Source: Dasania marina DSM 21967 (GTDB lineage: Bacteria; Pseudomonadota; Gammaproteobacteria; Pseudomonadales; Dasaniaceae). Taken from it: a stretch of DNA of 64,000 nucleotides. A program made the translations under genes and the position numbers. The stretch spans positions 62,193-126,192 of the forward strand of contig NZ_KB891588.1 in assembly GCF_000373485.1 (NCBI RefSeq), in the 5' to 3' direction. Every line of letters starts with the position of its first letter. The first letter of the stretch is position 1. The notes under the pieces were generated by a model. That model was not told the DNA's origin and did not search any database. It worked only from the letters and a program-made list of their open reading frames with translations. This document shows, in pieces, positions 28,152 through 36,887 of the stretch.

Positions 28152-28253
28152 AGCGGGCTCGGCAGGGTATGTTTGCTTGAGATATGGGGGCCCGCAGGAG
28201 GAATTCAAGGTTATATCCCCGATCGGGAGGCTATTGTTATCTAGATAGAAAGA

Positions 28254-28283
28254 TAGTCATGCCGGCTTGATCCGGCATCTATT
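28254..28283. repeat. REP-like palindromic intergenic element
   Basis: GTCATGCCGGCTTGATCCGG followed by CATCTA contains the inverted repeat ATGCCGG/CCGGCAT. It resembles the copy near 17.58 kb and sits between fxsA and the TPR-TonB gene. Confidence 0.55.
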
Positions 28284-28337
28284 GACCTGTCATTATCGCG
28301 ATGGATGGAGGGGGATGATACTTTTGGGCGCTTTCGC

Positions 28338-29438
28338 TTAGTCATCTAACTCATAAATAAATCTGTTTTGTACACCCACGGTGAGCACCGGCTTACCTTC
28401 TTTGAACGCTGGCGCATAACGAAATTTCTCTGCCGCTTTAATAGACGTACTCACAAAAGATTTATGGCCAGCCCAATCCACCACTTTAACATTGCGCACA
28501 AAACCCGACTCATCGACATCATACTCCACAATGGCATACCCCTCCCTTTTAGCCATGCTCGCTTTACGCGGATACATGGGTGCAGCTTTCACTAGAGGGA
28601 GATAATTTTGCGCTGAAGTAAAGGGCGTCATACGACCAATAGCTAAACAATGCTGCGTAGCTTCAGCATCCTTACCCATCTTTGAATAAGCCATGACTAA
28701 AAAGCCGTGTGTTGCCAGTTCAATTTTATTGGAAGGCTGATCAGGTAGTTCAAACGTCTTTAAGGCTTTAGTTAAATACTCTGCGGCATCATCGTAATCC
28801 CTAGTCGACAGTTCATACTTCCCTAAGTTAAACGCAGCCCAGCCAGCCAACGACGAATTCTCACCAAGCTTGTCCGAATAAATTTTGTAGCTATTCTCTA
28901 AATGAGTTCTTGCCGCAATAGATCGCGTTCTCAGCAGCAACTCCAAACCTATTTCCGATGACAACTTGGCATGCTCTAAAGAGTCATCACCATAATACTT
29001 GGCTGATAGTTCTAACGCTCGATTGTAATATGATTTTTGGCCACCATTTCTAAATAAATGTGCTTTTGAATGCCCTAAATCTATTAATAATGCTATTAAC
29101 TCTATTGAGTCCTCGCCATAAACACGCTCATACATAGCCAAGGCTTTTTTTAATATCTTTGCAGCTTCGTCTTTTTGGTTTACGTCTAAAAGGTTTAGCC
29201 CGTAATTGTAAGCTAATGTAGCGGTGTTTTTATGATCCTCACCGTACAGCTTCAAAGCTATTTCATAGGCCGACTCGGCATACGGTAACGACTGTTTCCA
29301 TTGTTTTTTATCCGCATAGCCACTAAATGCAGCATAAGACCGCTTAAACTCTGCAACCGTGGGCTCAACACTGGCATAACTAGCTGAGCTTAAAATTGAT
29401 AGCGCTACCACCCAAAACAATCCAATTATTTTTTTCAT
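28338..29438 (-). CDS. Exported TPR protein with C-terminal TonB_C domain
   Basis: The 366-residue product begins with a signal peptide (MKKIIGLFWVVALSILSSASYAS). Residues 30-260 hold helical TPR-like repeats such as NTATLAYNYGLNLLDVNQKDEAAKILKKA. The last 80 residues form a TonB_C-type domain (EGYAIVEYDVDESGFVRNVKVV, then AAEKFRYAPAFKEGKPV). I chose the Met with the AGGAAG ribosome-binding site rather than one 12 codons upstream. Unlike true TonB it has no Pro-rich periplasmic spanner, so energy transduction is doubtful. Confidence 0.78.
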   Translation of the reverse strand: MKKIIGLFWVVALSILSSASYASVEPTVAEFKRSYAAFSGYADKKQWKQSLPYAESAYEIALKLYGEDHKNTATLAYNYGLNLLDVNQKDEAAKILKKALAMYERVYGEDSIELIALLIDLGHSKAHLFRNGGQKSYYNRALELSAKYYGDDSLEHAKLSSEIGLELLLRTRSIAARTHLENSYKIYSDKLGENSSLAGWAAFNLGKYELSTRDYDDAAEYLTKALKTFELPDQPSNKIELATHGFLVMAYSKMGKDAEATQHCLAIGRMTPFTSAQNYLPLVKAAPMYPRKASMAKREGYAIVEYDVDESGFVRNVKVVDWAGHKSFVSTSIKAAEKFRYAPAFKEGKPVLTVGVQNRFIYELDD

Positions 29439-29844
29439 ATCTTTCTTCCTGTGAAATATAGGTGGCAGAAACACTCTTTTGGAACAAAGTTACTATGAAA
29501 AACATAGAGCCTGCAATCGCTGGTCGCGAATAAGCCCGTCACCTAGAGCTCAAGGGGAGAGCATTTGAAATGCTAAACCCATAACACCACTCTCTAGCAG
29601 CCTAGCAACGAAGGAACACCGTAGTGCGCACAGAATCGAACTAGCGCTTGCGATTACATCACCAACAATGAACCAACACCTCTACCACAAAACAACCGAT
29701 GCCTATTCAAGTCCTACGAGGCTTCTAACGCTCTGGGTTACTTCGCCAATATCCTGAGCAGTTTCGCCCATTGTCGCCTACCCTAAACACTGCAATAATG
29801 TCGACGTTTTTTACCCTCGTACCATTTACCCAAAAGGCAACAGC
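29439..29844. other. Intergenic region upstream of the short-chain dehydrogenase
   Basis: No convincing gene or RNA is visible in this 406-base divergent spacer. One short perfect palindrome, AGCATTT-G-AAATGCT at 29560-29574, could be a regulator site. Promoters for both flanking genes should lie here but were not identified. Confidence 0.4.
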
Positions 29845-30606
29845 ATGAATATCAATAACAACGTTATCGCTATTACCGGTGGCGGCCAGGGCTTAGGCCG
29901 CTCTATGGCAACCTTGCTTGCCAGCAAGGGCGCGCGCTTGGCACTGATAGACCTCAACCAAGAAAAGCTGGATGAAACTGTGCAGCTTTGCAAAGCGGCC
30001 GGCGGTGATGCCAAGGCTTATATCTGCAATGTTGCCAATGAAGAAAACGTAGTTGCCACCTTTCAAGCTATCGCCAGTGACTTTGGCCAGCTAGACGGAT
30101 TAATTAACAACGCCGGTATACTACGCGACGGTATGTTGATAAAAGCCAGAGACGGCAAAGTAGAGAAAAAAATGAGCCTAGCCGAATGGCAGTCGGTGAT
30201 AGACGTGAACCTAACCGGCGTATTTTTATGCGGCCGTGAAGCTGCCGAGCAAATGATTACGACTAACAGCAAGGGCGTGATTATCAATATCTCTAGCATC
30301 TCCCGCGCCGGTAACGTAGGCCAAACCAATTACTCCGCCGCTAAAGCCGGCGTTGCCGCTATGACAGTCACTTGGGCAAAAGAACTAGCCCGCTACGGTA
30401 TACGCTCAGCCGGTGTGGCCCCCGGTTTTATCGCCACCGATATGGTTGCCAGCATGAAGCCCGAAGCCATAGAAAAATTCACCTCGGTCATCCCCGCTCG
30501 CCGCCTAGGCACCCCGGAAGAAATCGCCGAAACCTGCCTCTATATATTAGAGACCGACTATGTAAATGGCCGCATTATAGAAATGGATGGCGGTTTGCGG
30601 CTGTAA
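29845..30606 (+). CDS. Short-chain dehydrogenase/reductase (FabG-like)
   Basis: A 253-residue NAD(P)-dependent oxidoreductase with the classical order: [11 protein letters not shown] dinucleotide loop at residues 9-19, NNAGILRDG, the catalytic Ser in [18 protein letters not shown] as the YxxxK pair, and the PGFIATDM segment. The acidic residue after strand 2 ([10 protein letters not shown]) suggests NAD preference. FabG-like sequences serve many pathways, and no neighbour narrows the substrate. Confidence 0.88.
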   Translation: MNINNNVIAITGGGQGLGRSMATLLASKGARLALIDLNQEKLDETVQLCKAAGGDAKAYICNVANEENVVATFQAIASDFGQLDGLINNAGILRDGMLIKARDGKVEKKMSLAEWQSVIDVNLTGVFLCGREAAEQMITTNSKGVIINISSISRAGNVGQTNYSAAKAGVAAMTVTWAKELARYGIRSAGVAPGFIATDMVASMKPEAIEKFTSVIPARRLGTPEEIAETCLYILETDYVNGRIIEMDGGLRL

Positions 30607-30611
30607 GCCGC

Positions 30612-30671
30612 AGTCGCTAGTACTTAGTCGATAGTCTCTAGAGTGGCAGGAGCCCGCTTTTTCTAGCGACT
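30612..30671. repeat. Inverted AGTCGCTAG / CTAGCGACT pair
   Basis: The nonamer AGTCGCTAG and its complement CTAGCGACT bracket this spacer. Between them is TAGTCTCTAG, the complement of a decamer in the spacer near 18.48 kb. The element sits between the dehydrogenase and the alkyltransferase-like gene. Confidence 0.55.
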
Positions 30672-30690
30672 CCCCCTATAGACTTCTCCT

Positions 30691-31002
30691 ATGACTGAAA
30701 TTTCCAACGCCCACAAAATCTGGCTGGCGGTGCAGCAAATCCCTGCTGGCCGTGTTGCCACCTATGGCCAAGTGGCCGATCTGGCCGGCCTGCCCGGTGC
30801 CGCTAGGCTGGTGGGTAATACCATGCACAAGCTGCCAGAAGGCAGCCAATTACCTTGGCACCGGGTGGTTAATGCACAGGGCAAGCTCTCGCTACCCGAA
30901 GGCTCAGCAGGCTATCGCGAGCAAAAGCTACGCTTAGAAAGTGAAGGCATCGTCTTTAAAGGGCCACGCATTCCGCTAGTGGATTATCGCTGGCTGCTTT
31001 AA
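30691..31002 (+). CDS. Alkyltransferase-like protein (MGMT family, Cys replaced)
   Basis: A 103-residue protein of the O6-alkylguanine transferase fold. The active-site motif reads PWHRV at residues 55-59, so the acceptor Cys of PCHRV is replaced by Trp; this is the hallmark of alkyltransferase-like (ATL) proteins. These bind O6-alkylguanine, flip it and flag it for nucleotide excision repair instead of repairing it. VPxGRVATYGQVA-type helix-turn-helix sequence is present near residues 18-29. Confidence 0.88.
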   Translation: MTEISNAHKIWLAVQQIPAGRVATYGQVADLAGLPGAARLVGNTMHKLPEGSQLPWHRVVNAQGKLSLPEGSAGYREQKLRLESEGIVFKGPRIPLVDYRWLL

Positions 31003-31105
31003 GAGCAATATAACTAAGAACAAATAATAAGCAGAAACAATCTGTGCTAAAATCTCGCCCCCTTATTTAGCCTATAGACTACACAAGCTTGTGCACCCTA
31101 TTGCC

Positions 31106-31834
31106 ATGACCGAAAAAGATTCTATTTACGCCAGCAGTCTAGATAACATTGCCAACTTTGCCTTCGACGACAAAGTCGCCGCCGTATTCCCCGATATGAT
31201 ACAGCGCTCGGTGCCCGGCTATAGCACTATTATCGCCATGACAGGGGTGATGGCCGAACGCTACGCCCAAGCCGGCAGCTACTGCTACGACCTAGGCTGC
31301 TCACTAGGCGCCTCCACCCTAGCCATGGCCAAGCAAATTGAAGGGCGCAATTGCAACATCATAGGGGTGGATAATTCTGCCGCCATGCTAGAGCGCTGCA
31401 AAGGCAATATCGCCGACAGCGGCACCCGTACGCCCGTGCAATTACTGTGTGACGACCTCAATAACGTCGACATCAAAAATGCCTCAGTCGTGGTGCTTAA
31501 CTTTACTCTGCAATTTATCGCCATAGAGCAACGCGCCGCTTTACTAACGCGTATCGCCGAGGGTATGAACGAAGGCGGTATTTTAATACTGTCGGAAAAA
31601 ATCTTATTTGAAGATGAGCACCTGCAAGCACTCAACACCGATTTACACCACAGCTTTAAACGCGCCAATGGCTATAGCGATTTAGAAATCAGCCAAAAGC
31701 GCGCCGCTATAGAAAAAGTGCTGCTGCCCGAAACCCTAAACACACATCAGCAACGCTTAAAAAACGCCGGTTTTAAATCCATAGACGTGTGGTTTCAATG
31801 TTTTAACTTTGCCTCTTTGGTCGCCATAAAATAA
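31106..31834 (+). CDS. cmoA: Carboxy-S-adenosyl-L-methionine synthase
   Basis: CmoA converts SAM and prephenate to carboxy-SAM, used by CmoB in wobble-uridine modification of tRNA. The protein starts [21 protein letters not shown] and carries the SAM-binding motif [15 protein letters not shown] and [15 protein letters not shown] chose the ATG rather than an upstream GTG five codons earlier. The stop overlaps the cmoB ATG as TAATG. Confidence 0.94.
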   Translation: MTEKDSIYASSLDNIANFAFDDKVAAVFPDMIQRSVPGYSTIIAMTGVMAERYAQAGSYCYDLGCSLGASTLAMAKQIEGRNCNIIGVDNSAAMLERCKGNIADSGTRTPVQLLCDDLNNVDIKNASVVVLNFTLQFIAIEQRAALLTRIAEGMNEGGILILSEKILFEDEHLQALNTDLHHSFKRANGYSDLEISQKRAAIEKVLLPETLNTHQQRLKNAGFKSIDVWFQCFNFASLVAIK

Positions 31835-32832
31835 TGACGGATTTACTTAAACACTATCAACCCTTTTTACAGCAACTAGCCGACACCGACCTAGCCGACT
31901 GGCTAGACAGCCTGCCCCAGCAAATCAGCCAGGGCCTAGATGAAAAACGCTACGGCGACCTACCGCGCTGGAAACAAGTATTAGCCCAGCTGCCCGAATG
32001 GCAGGCGGACTCTATCGATTTAAACCAAGCCGCCATTTCAGTATTGGGCAATACCAACACCGAACAACAAGCCGACTTTACCGAGCTACTCAAAGGCCTG
32101 CACCCTTGGCGCAAGGGTCCCTTTCATTTATTTGGCGTCGATATAGACACCGAGTGGCGCTCGGATTGGAAGTGGGATCGTTTAGCAAAACACATCAGCC
32201 CACTGCAAGGCCGCAAGGTGTTAGACATAGGCTGCGGCAGCGGCTACCACTGCTGGCGCATGCGCGGTGCCGGTGCCGAACTGGTAATCGGCATAGATCC
32301 CACCCCGCTATTTATTATGCAATTCTTGTTATTGCAGCATTACATACAAGATCACGCCGTTGCCGTGCTGCCCATGGGCATAGAGCACTTGCCTACCAAG
32401 CTACAGTTTTTTGATACCGTGTTTTCTATGGGGGTTTTATACCACCGCCGCTCGCCCTTCGATCACTTAATGGAGCTGCGCGACTGCCTGCGCCCCGGGG
32501 GTGAGCTAGTGCTAGAAACCCTAGTTATCGATGGCGACGAAGGCCATGTATTAGTACCCGAAGACCGCTACGCCCGCATGGGCAATGTGTGGTTTTTGCC
32601 TAGCTCGGCTACATTAATGCAGTGGCTTAAAAAAGTCGGCTTTGTCGATATTGTGTTAATTGATGAAACCGTCACCTCTATAGCCGAGCAACGCCGCACC
32701 GACTGGATGACCTTTTATTCGTTGGAACAATTTTTAGACCCCAACGACCACAGCAAAACCCTAGAAGGCTACCCCGCCCCCAAGCGCGCCATCATCAGCG
32801 CCAAAACCGCGCAAAAAAACAGCGAGAGTTAA
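31834..32832 (+). CDS. cmoB: tRNA U34 carboxymethyltransferase
   Basis: CmoB transfers the carboxymethyl group from carboxy-SAM to 5-hydroxyuridine-34 in tRNA. Family features are the WRKGPFHLFGVDIDTEWRSDWKWDR region, the SAM motif VLDIGCGSGYHCWRM, and MGVLYHRRSPFDHL. Length is typical at 332 residues. Translation is coupled to cmoA by a one-base overlap. Confidence 0.95.
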   Translation: MTDLLKHYQPFLQQLADTDLADWLDSLPQQISQGLDEKRYGDLPRWKQVLAQLPEWQADSIDLNQAAISVLGNTNTEQQADFTELLKGLHPWRKGPFHLFGVDIDTEWRSDWKWDRLAKHISPLQGRKVLDIGCGSGYHCWRMRGAGAELVIGIDPTPLFIMQFLLLQHYIQDHAVAVLPMGIEHLPTKLQFFDTVFSMGVLYHRRSPFDHLMELRDCLRPGGELVLETLVIDGDEGHVLVPEDRYARMGNVWFLPSSATLMQWLKKVGFVDIVLIDETVTSIAEQRRTDWMTFYSLEQFLDPNDHSKTLEGYPAPKRAIISAKTAQKNSES

Positions 32833-32845
32833 GGGAGAGCAGAGC

Positions 32846-33301
32846 ATGAAACAGGATATAGTCAGCCCAGCCGATATTAATGCCCTGGTCACCGCCTTTT
32901 ATCAAAAGGTATTACCCGACCCCATTATAGGGTTTATCTTTACCGACATAGCCGGCATAGACTTACAGCAACACCTGCCCAAGATCGCCGGCTTTTGGCA
33001 TAAAATACTGCTACCGCAGTCAGCCGAAGGGCAAAGCTATAACGGCCGCACCTTTGAGATACACCAGCAGCTACACCGCCTCTGCGCCTTAAACGAGCAC
33101 CACTTTCAGCGCTGGGTAATGCTATTTACCCGCAGCGTTGATGAGCTATACAGCGGCCCTATGGCCGAGCTGGCCAAACAGCGCGCCGCCGCCATTGCCG
33201 AATCTATGCATAAAGGCTTACACAACCAAGCCGCCACTCAACATATGCTGCAGCGGGAACATAGCGGTGTGCAGTTCTTTGAACCCGATCAAATTCTCTA
33301 A
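32846..33301 (+). CDS. Group III truncated haemoglobin
   Basis: A 151-residue 2-over-2 globin of group III. The pattern LVTAFYQKVLPDPIIGFIF at helix A/B, HLPKIAGFWHKIL with an early haem-pocket His, and the proximal-helix EIHQQLHRLCALNEHHFQRWVMLF are consistent with this class. Possible roles are oxygen, NO or redox sensing or detoxification under low oxygen. It starts 13 bases after cmoB and is probably co-transcribed with cmoAB. Confidence 0.85.
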   Translation: MKQDIVSPADINALVTAFYQKVLPDPIIGFIFTDIAGIDLQQHLPKIAGFWHKILLPQSAEGQSYNGRTFEIHQQLHRLCALNEHHFQRWVMLFTRSVDELYSGPMAELAKQRAAAIAESMHKGLHNQAATQHMLQREHSGVQFFEPDQIL

Positions 33302-33626
33302 ACATTTAATCCTATAGTATTCACTGGATGCTGCTATCGCTAAGTATATGTACTTAACAGTGCTCGGTAATTACCGATTTCGTCTTTGCTTAACAGCCAC
33401 TATTATCAACACCATGGAACACAAGCTGTTGCTATCCTCAACAGCCCTACCCAGCTAGTCGTTGTTTACTAGCACTCATCTAGGTCTCACACTTTTTTAG
33501 CGCCCTTCGGGGTGCTTTTTTATGCCTGCCGCTTTTTACTTTATCTTTTTACTTTAGTACTGACTTTAAATTTAATCAGCAGCTGCTATCATGCCGCCCC
33601 AACAACCCTAGCTGCCGAGTAGAACC
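33302..33626. other. Intergenic region with a terminator and a possible small RNA
   Basis: There is no convincing coding region. About 200 bases after the globin stop lies an intrinsic terminator, so this stretch could be a long 3' leader-out or an independent small RNA ending at the terminator. A 14-codon ORF starting at an ATG near 33414 has no ribosome-binding site and I do not call it. Confidence 0.35.
33499..33521 (+). terminator. Intrinsic terminator
   Basis: AGCGCCC-TTCG-GGGTGCT with one G-T pair and a stable UUCG tetraloop, followed by six T on the plus strand. Confidence 0.88.
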
Positions 33627-33908
33627 ATGCCCAAGCCTATCACCACTCAAATCACCACCATGCAAACCATGGCCAAGTCGGGTAACAAAATCTCGGAAAT
33701 ATTGAGCTATTTGGCCCAGCAAGAAGGTATAGAGGAGCAACTCGTACTGATGGAACGCTGCCGCGACGCCTTTAACTGCAGCTTAGGTAACGTAACAGCT
33801 ATAGGGGCATGGTGGCATGACAACAGCTGCGAATTAGATAATGACGCCCTCGATGCCTATATCGGTTATGTGCTAACTGATTACCTAGCGGGTAACAGCA
33901 GCAGCTGA
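33627..33908 (+). CDS. Small hypothetical protein
   Basis: A 93-residue acidic protein that I do not recognise. It begins with a Thr-rich stretch, then a probable helix SEILSYLAQQEGIEEQLVLMERCRD, a VTAIGAWWHDNS segment and a C-terminal helix. There is no signal peptide or membrane helix. It lies between a terminator and the MATE gene, and nothing nearby points to a role. Confidence 0.5.
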   Translation: MPKPITTQITTMQTMAKSGNKISEILSYLAQQEGIEEQLVLMERCRDAFNCSLGNVTAIGAWWHDNSCELDNDALDAYIGYVLTDYLAGNSSS

Positions 33909-34083
33909 TTGCATAGCAACACCTCACAACAAATGCTAATTGCCGGCAACCCGCAATAAGCATTAGTCGGGCGACATTTACTGCAGCAAAAGCCTAGCAG
34001 TAAGTAAGCACCATGCCGATATAAGCCCAGCTAAACCCGCCGCCGCCCATGCTATAGTAGCCCGCCATTTTGACGACACAATT

Positions 34084-35466
34084 ATGAACAAGGTAAGAAA
34101 CAGTTCTTTGCGCGCCTACCGGCACGAAGCCAGCAAATTACTTACCCTCAGCGCACCTATTTTAATAGGCCAGCTTGCCATTACCGGCATGGGCGCAACC
34201 GACACGATTATGGCCGGTAATTATAGTGCTACCGACCTAGCCGCCATTGCCATAGGGCAAAGTTTTTGGCTGCCCACACTGTTGTTTTTAGTCGGATTTT
34301 TTACCGCCACCACCAGCCTAATCGCCCACGCCTTTGGCGCCAATAATACATCCACCATCAAAGCCCTGTTCGGCCAATCACTGCTGTGGGCAGCCATACT
34401 GTCACCGCTGGGGATAGTGTTGCTCAATAATGCCTCGCCGCTAATAGCACTACTTAAACTAGAGCCCGAATTAAGCCAAATCTGCGCCGATTATTTAACG
34501 GCGCTGTCCTATGGCTTACCCGGCGGCGCGGCTTTTTTAGTGATGCGCAGCCTCAGCGAAGGCATGGGTAAAACCCGCCCGGTGATGCTGATACAGCTGA
34601 TCACCTTTGCCACCAACATCCCCCTAAACTACATGTTTATTTATGGCCGCTGGGGCGCACCCGAACTAGGTGGCGTAGGCTGCGGCTACGCCAGCGCCAT
34701 CGCCCTATGGCTGCAATGCCTGCTGGGGCTGCTGCTCATCAACAAGCTCTCTATATTTCGCTCACTACAACTGTTTAGCGACAGAATCAGCCTGCAAGCC
34801 GCCGTTTTCAAACGCATATGCGCCTTGGGCGTACCTATAGCCTTTACCTTTTTAGCCGAGGTTATACTATTTTCTATTATTGCCTTAATTATCGCCCCGC
34901 TGGGCACCGTGGTGATTGCCGGCCACCAAATTGCCCTTAGCGTGTCGGCGCTAACATTTATGATTCCCTTAAGCGTAGGTATAGCGACTACCATTAGCGC
35001 CGGCCAGCAACTGGGCGCCCAGCGGCAAGCGCAAGCTAACTTGGTATGCCGTACAGGATTGGGGCTAATTTTAATCACATCATCAACAATGATGCTGATC
35101 ATTCTATGGTTGAAAGCCGATGTGGCTGGGCTATATAGCAACAATGACAGCGTGATAGGCATAGCCAGTTCGCTGCTTGTTTTTGCGGCGATTTATCAAA
35201 TACCCGATGCGGTACAAATCTGCATGGCCAGCGCGCTGCGCGCCTACCAAGACACCCGCATACCTTTATTGGTTGTGCTCTTTGCCTATTGGGCGATTAG
35301 TGTGCCTTTAGGCTGGGCGCTAAGTTTTGGTAAATTCGGGCTGACACCCTTAGGGGCAAAAGGCATGTGGATAGGCTTGGTGTGCGGCCTAAGCCTGGCC
35401 GCATTAATGCTGGGCTGGCGTTATATAATTATTAGCCGCCGGGCTATGACTGCCCATCAAAGCTAA
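34084..35466 (+). CDS. MATE family multidrug exporter (NorM-like)
   Basis: A 460-residue protein with twelve hydrophobic helices and the two-fold MATE pattern: ILIGQLAITGMGATDTIMAGNYSATDLAAIAIG in the first half and AGHQIALSVSALTFMIPLSVGIATTISAGQQLGA in the second. Such proteins export cationic drugs in exchange for Na+ or H+. The last codons overlap the 3' end of the convergent gene by 23 bases. No regulator gene is adjacent. Confidence 0.92.
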   Translation: MNKVRNSSLRAYRHEASKLLTLSAPILIGQLAITGMGATDTIMAGNYSATDLAAIAIGQSFWLPTLLFLVGFFTATTSLIAHAFGANNTSTIKALFGQSLLWAAILSPLGIVLLNNASPLIALLKLEPELSQICADYLTALSYGLPGGAAFLVMRSLSEGMGKTRPVMLIQLITFATNIPLNYMFIYGRWGAPELGGVGCGYASAIALWLQCLLGLLLINKLSIFRSLQLFSDRISLQAAVFKRICALGVPIAFTFLAEVILFSIIALIIAPLGTVVIAGHQIALSVSALTFMIPLSVGIATTISAGQQLGAQRQAQANLVCRTGLGLILITSSTMMLIILWLKADVAGLYSNNDSVIGIASSLLVFAAIYQIPDAVQICMASALRAYQDTRIPLLVVLFAYWAISVPLGWALSFGKFGLTPLGAKGMWIGLVCGLSLAALMLGWRYIIISRRAMTAHQS

Positions 35467-35797
35467 ACACCCGACTAGCCAACACCCACGCCCAAGGGCC
35501 TGCTTGCACCTGCGCCAGCTCGGGTGCTGGGCAGGCAAACTGCCATTGCAACGCACCACAATAACGGCAGGGCGGTAAGTCTATGGCGGGTATTTTAAAA
35601 AAGTGGCGGGACAAATCAACACTGTCGTAATACACATCATTAAGCGCCGCATTAAACAAATACTGCCCTTGGCAAGCACCGCAGGCCTCTACCGACAACT
35701 CATCTTCACCGCAAAGATTACCGCCACGCTGCGTAATTAACTCCGTGTTAAATGCTATCGCTGTCACTATCCCTCCCCTCGCAAAATGGCTAGCCAT
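35444..35797 (-). CDS. Hypothetical protein with paired CxxC motifs
   Basis: A 117-residue protein with C39-x2-C42 and C77-x2-C80, which may bind one zinc in a ribbon-like fold; further cysteines are at 29 and 89. It lacks a signal peptide. I do not recognise the family. It overlaps the convergent MATE gene by 23 bases at the 3' end. A later start is possible because the first 12 residues are not conserved-looking. Confidence 0.5.
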   Translation of the reverse strand: MASHFARGGIVTAIAFNTELITQRGGNLCGEDELSVEACGACQGQYLFNAALNDVYYDSVDLSRHFFKIPAIDLPPCRYCGALQWQFACPAPELAQVQAGPWAWVLASRVFSFDGQS

Positions 35798-35827
35798 AAA
35801 GCGTTAATCCATAAAATACTAGACCAT

Positions 35828-35855
35828 AAAAAAAGGCCCCTGCAAGGAGCCTTTT
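35828..35855 (-). terminator. Terminator of the first PEP-CTERM gene
   Basis: On the minus strand AAAAGGCTCC pairs with GGGGCCTTTT around a five-base loop, followed by a T-run. Confidence 0.85.
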
Positions 35856-35882
35856 AAGCAAACTAGCTGCTAAGCAATAAGC

Positions 35883-36446
35883 TTAACGCTGTTTGCGACG
35901 TGATGCTACTAAGCCAACTAAACCCAAGCCTAAAAGCGCTATAGAACCGGGTTCAGGAACAGTAGTAGGGGCGCCACGACTCCAAAGTTTCATATTGGAT
36001 AGACCGCCACCGCCACCAGTTAACTTGTCATAGGAGAATGTGCCACTGGTTGCACCAGTTTCAATAGTCCATGCAAAGTGATCTGGGCTGCCGCCGCCGT
36101 TACCGACGTGTATGGAGATAATCGCTTCGCCAAATAGGCTCCAAAAAGAAGCATCAATAGCCCAAGTCCCGGTAACATGCTGACCCCAAGAGTCGGCATT
36201 AGTAGTCAAAAAACCACTAGTACCATTACTACCATCGTTACTGCCTTGCTGAGTCCACGTAGGACCAAACAATGCATTAATGGTAGATCCATTACCATTG
36301 GTATTACCTTCACCCGTTAAACATGAAGTGGCTGAGTCCAATTCAGCCCAGCGCTGTGTACTACCGCAACCGATGTTCGCCGACCACGACGCATTGGCAG
36401 CAACTAGTAAGAACACGCTTACAACAGTTGTAAATATGCTTTTCAT
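35883..36446 (-). CDS. PEP-CTERM sorting domain protein 1
   Basis: An exported protein of 187 residues. It begins with a signal peptide (MKSIFTTVVSVFLLVAANASWSA) and ends with the PEP-CTERM signal: VPEPGSIALLGLGLVGLV followed by ASRRKQR. The central part is Gly/Ser/Asn-rich with no known catalytic domain. The Met at the signal peptide is preferred over one 12 codons upstream. Such proteins are processed by an exosortase and sent to the surface, often with exopolysaccharide; no exosortase gene is in the window. A sigma-54-type promoter lies upstream. Confidence 0.88.
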   Translation of the reverse strand: MKSIFTTVVSVFLLVAANASWSANIGCGSTQRWAELDSATSCLTGEGNTNGNGSTINALFGPTWTQQGSNDGSNGTSGFLTTNADSWGQHVTGTWAIDASFWSLFGEAIISIHVGNGGGSPDHFAWTIETGATSGTFSYDKLTGGGGGLSNMKLWSRGAPTTVPEPGSIALLGLGLVGLVASRRKQR

Positions 36447-36538
36447 TTCTAAAATCATCCTGGTTTTATTTAAATCATCCAATCAAACACTCGGCTTACA
36501 TCAACATCATTGTCCATAAACCGATCGGTGCTATTAAA

Positions 36539-36554
36539 TGCAAAATCCAAGCCA
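36539..36554 (-). promoter_or_regulatory. Sigma-54-type promoter for PEP-CTERM gene 1
   Basis: On the minus strand TGGCTTGGATTTTGCA keeps the GG-N10-GC spacing and matches TGGC and TTGCA of the -24/-12 consensus. The likely start site is about 80 bases before the gene. Confidence 0.65.
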
Positions 36555-36811
36555 TTAAATTTAAGTCGTTAAGAAACAATAATTTATAAGAACTAATCGA
36601 CTATCAAACCTACAATCATGTAAATTATACCGACATCGTATGTAACCACTGACGCAGCAACGCCTTTACCCCCAGCGACTGCGCATTAATCAAGCGCAAA
36701 AGTATAGCTGGCCCAACTAGCCCGCTGCCCACACCCGCCACTGTCGAGTAAGTTTACATTATAAAAAATTGCAAAATGATTTCCCTAACAAATACATAAC
36801 GTTAAAGTTTA

Positions 36812-36827
36812 TGGCCTGTTTGTTGCT
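36812..36827 (+). promoter_or_regulatory. Sigma-54-type promoter for PEP-CTERM gene 2
   Basis: TGGCCTGTTTGTTGCT has TGGC and TTGCT with the exact GG-N10-GC spacing. The predicted start site is about 50 bases before the gene. Confidence 0.65.
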
Positions 36828-36887
36828 GCAATACACGCTGTCGAAAGACTGCAGTATTTATCCTCTTATACAAGGCGGAAACATACA

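Larger units (their letters stand above)
36447..36887. other. Shared divergent regulatory region of the PEP-CTERM pair
   Basis: A 441-base AT-rich spacer with no gene. It carries one sigma-54-type motif per strand, each pointing at one PEP-CTERM gene. Between them is an inverted repeat TGCGC-N9-GCGCA at 36680-36698, a candidate activator site. Confidence 0.6.

Noticed and set aside
29555-29580. Possible tRNA remnant around the AGCATTTGAAATGCT palindrome
   Set aside because: No cloverleaf can be drawn, and there is no T-arm GGTTCGA or CCA end in the right place.
33414-33458. Fourteen-codon ORF after the globin gene
   Set aside because: No ribosome-binding site and no sign of conservation.
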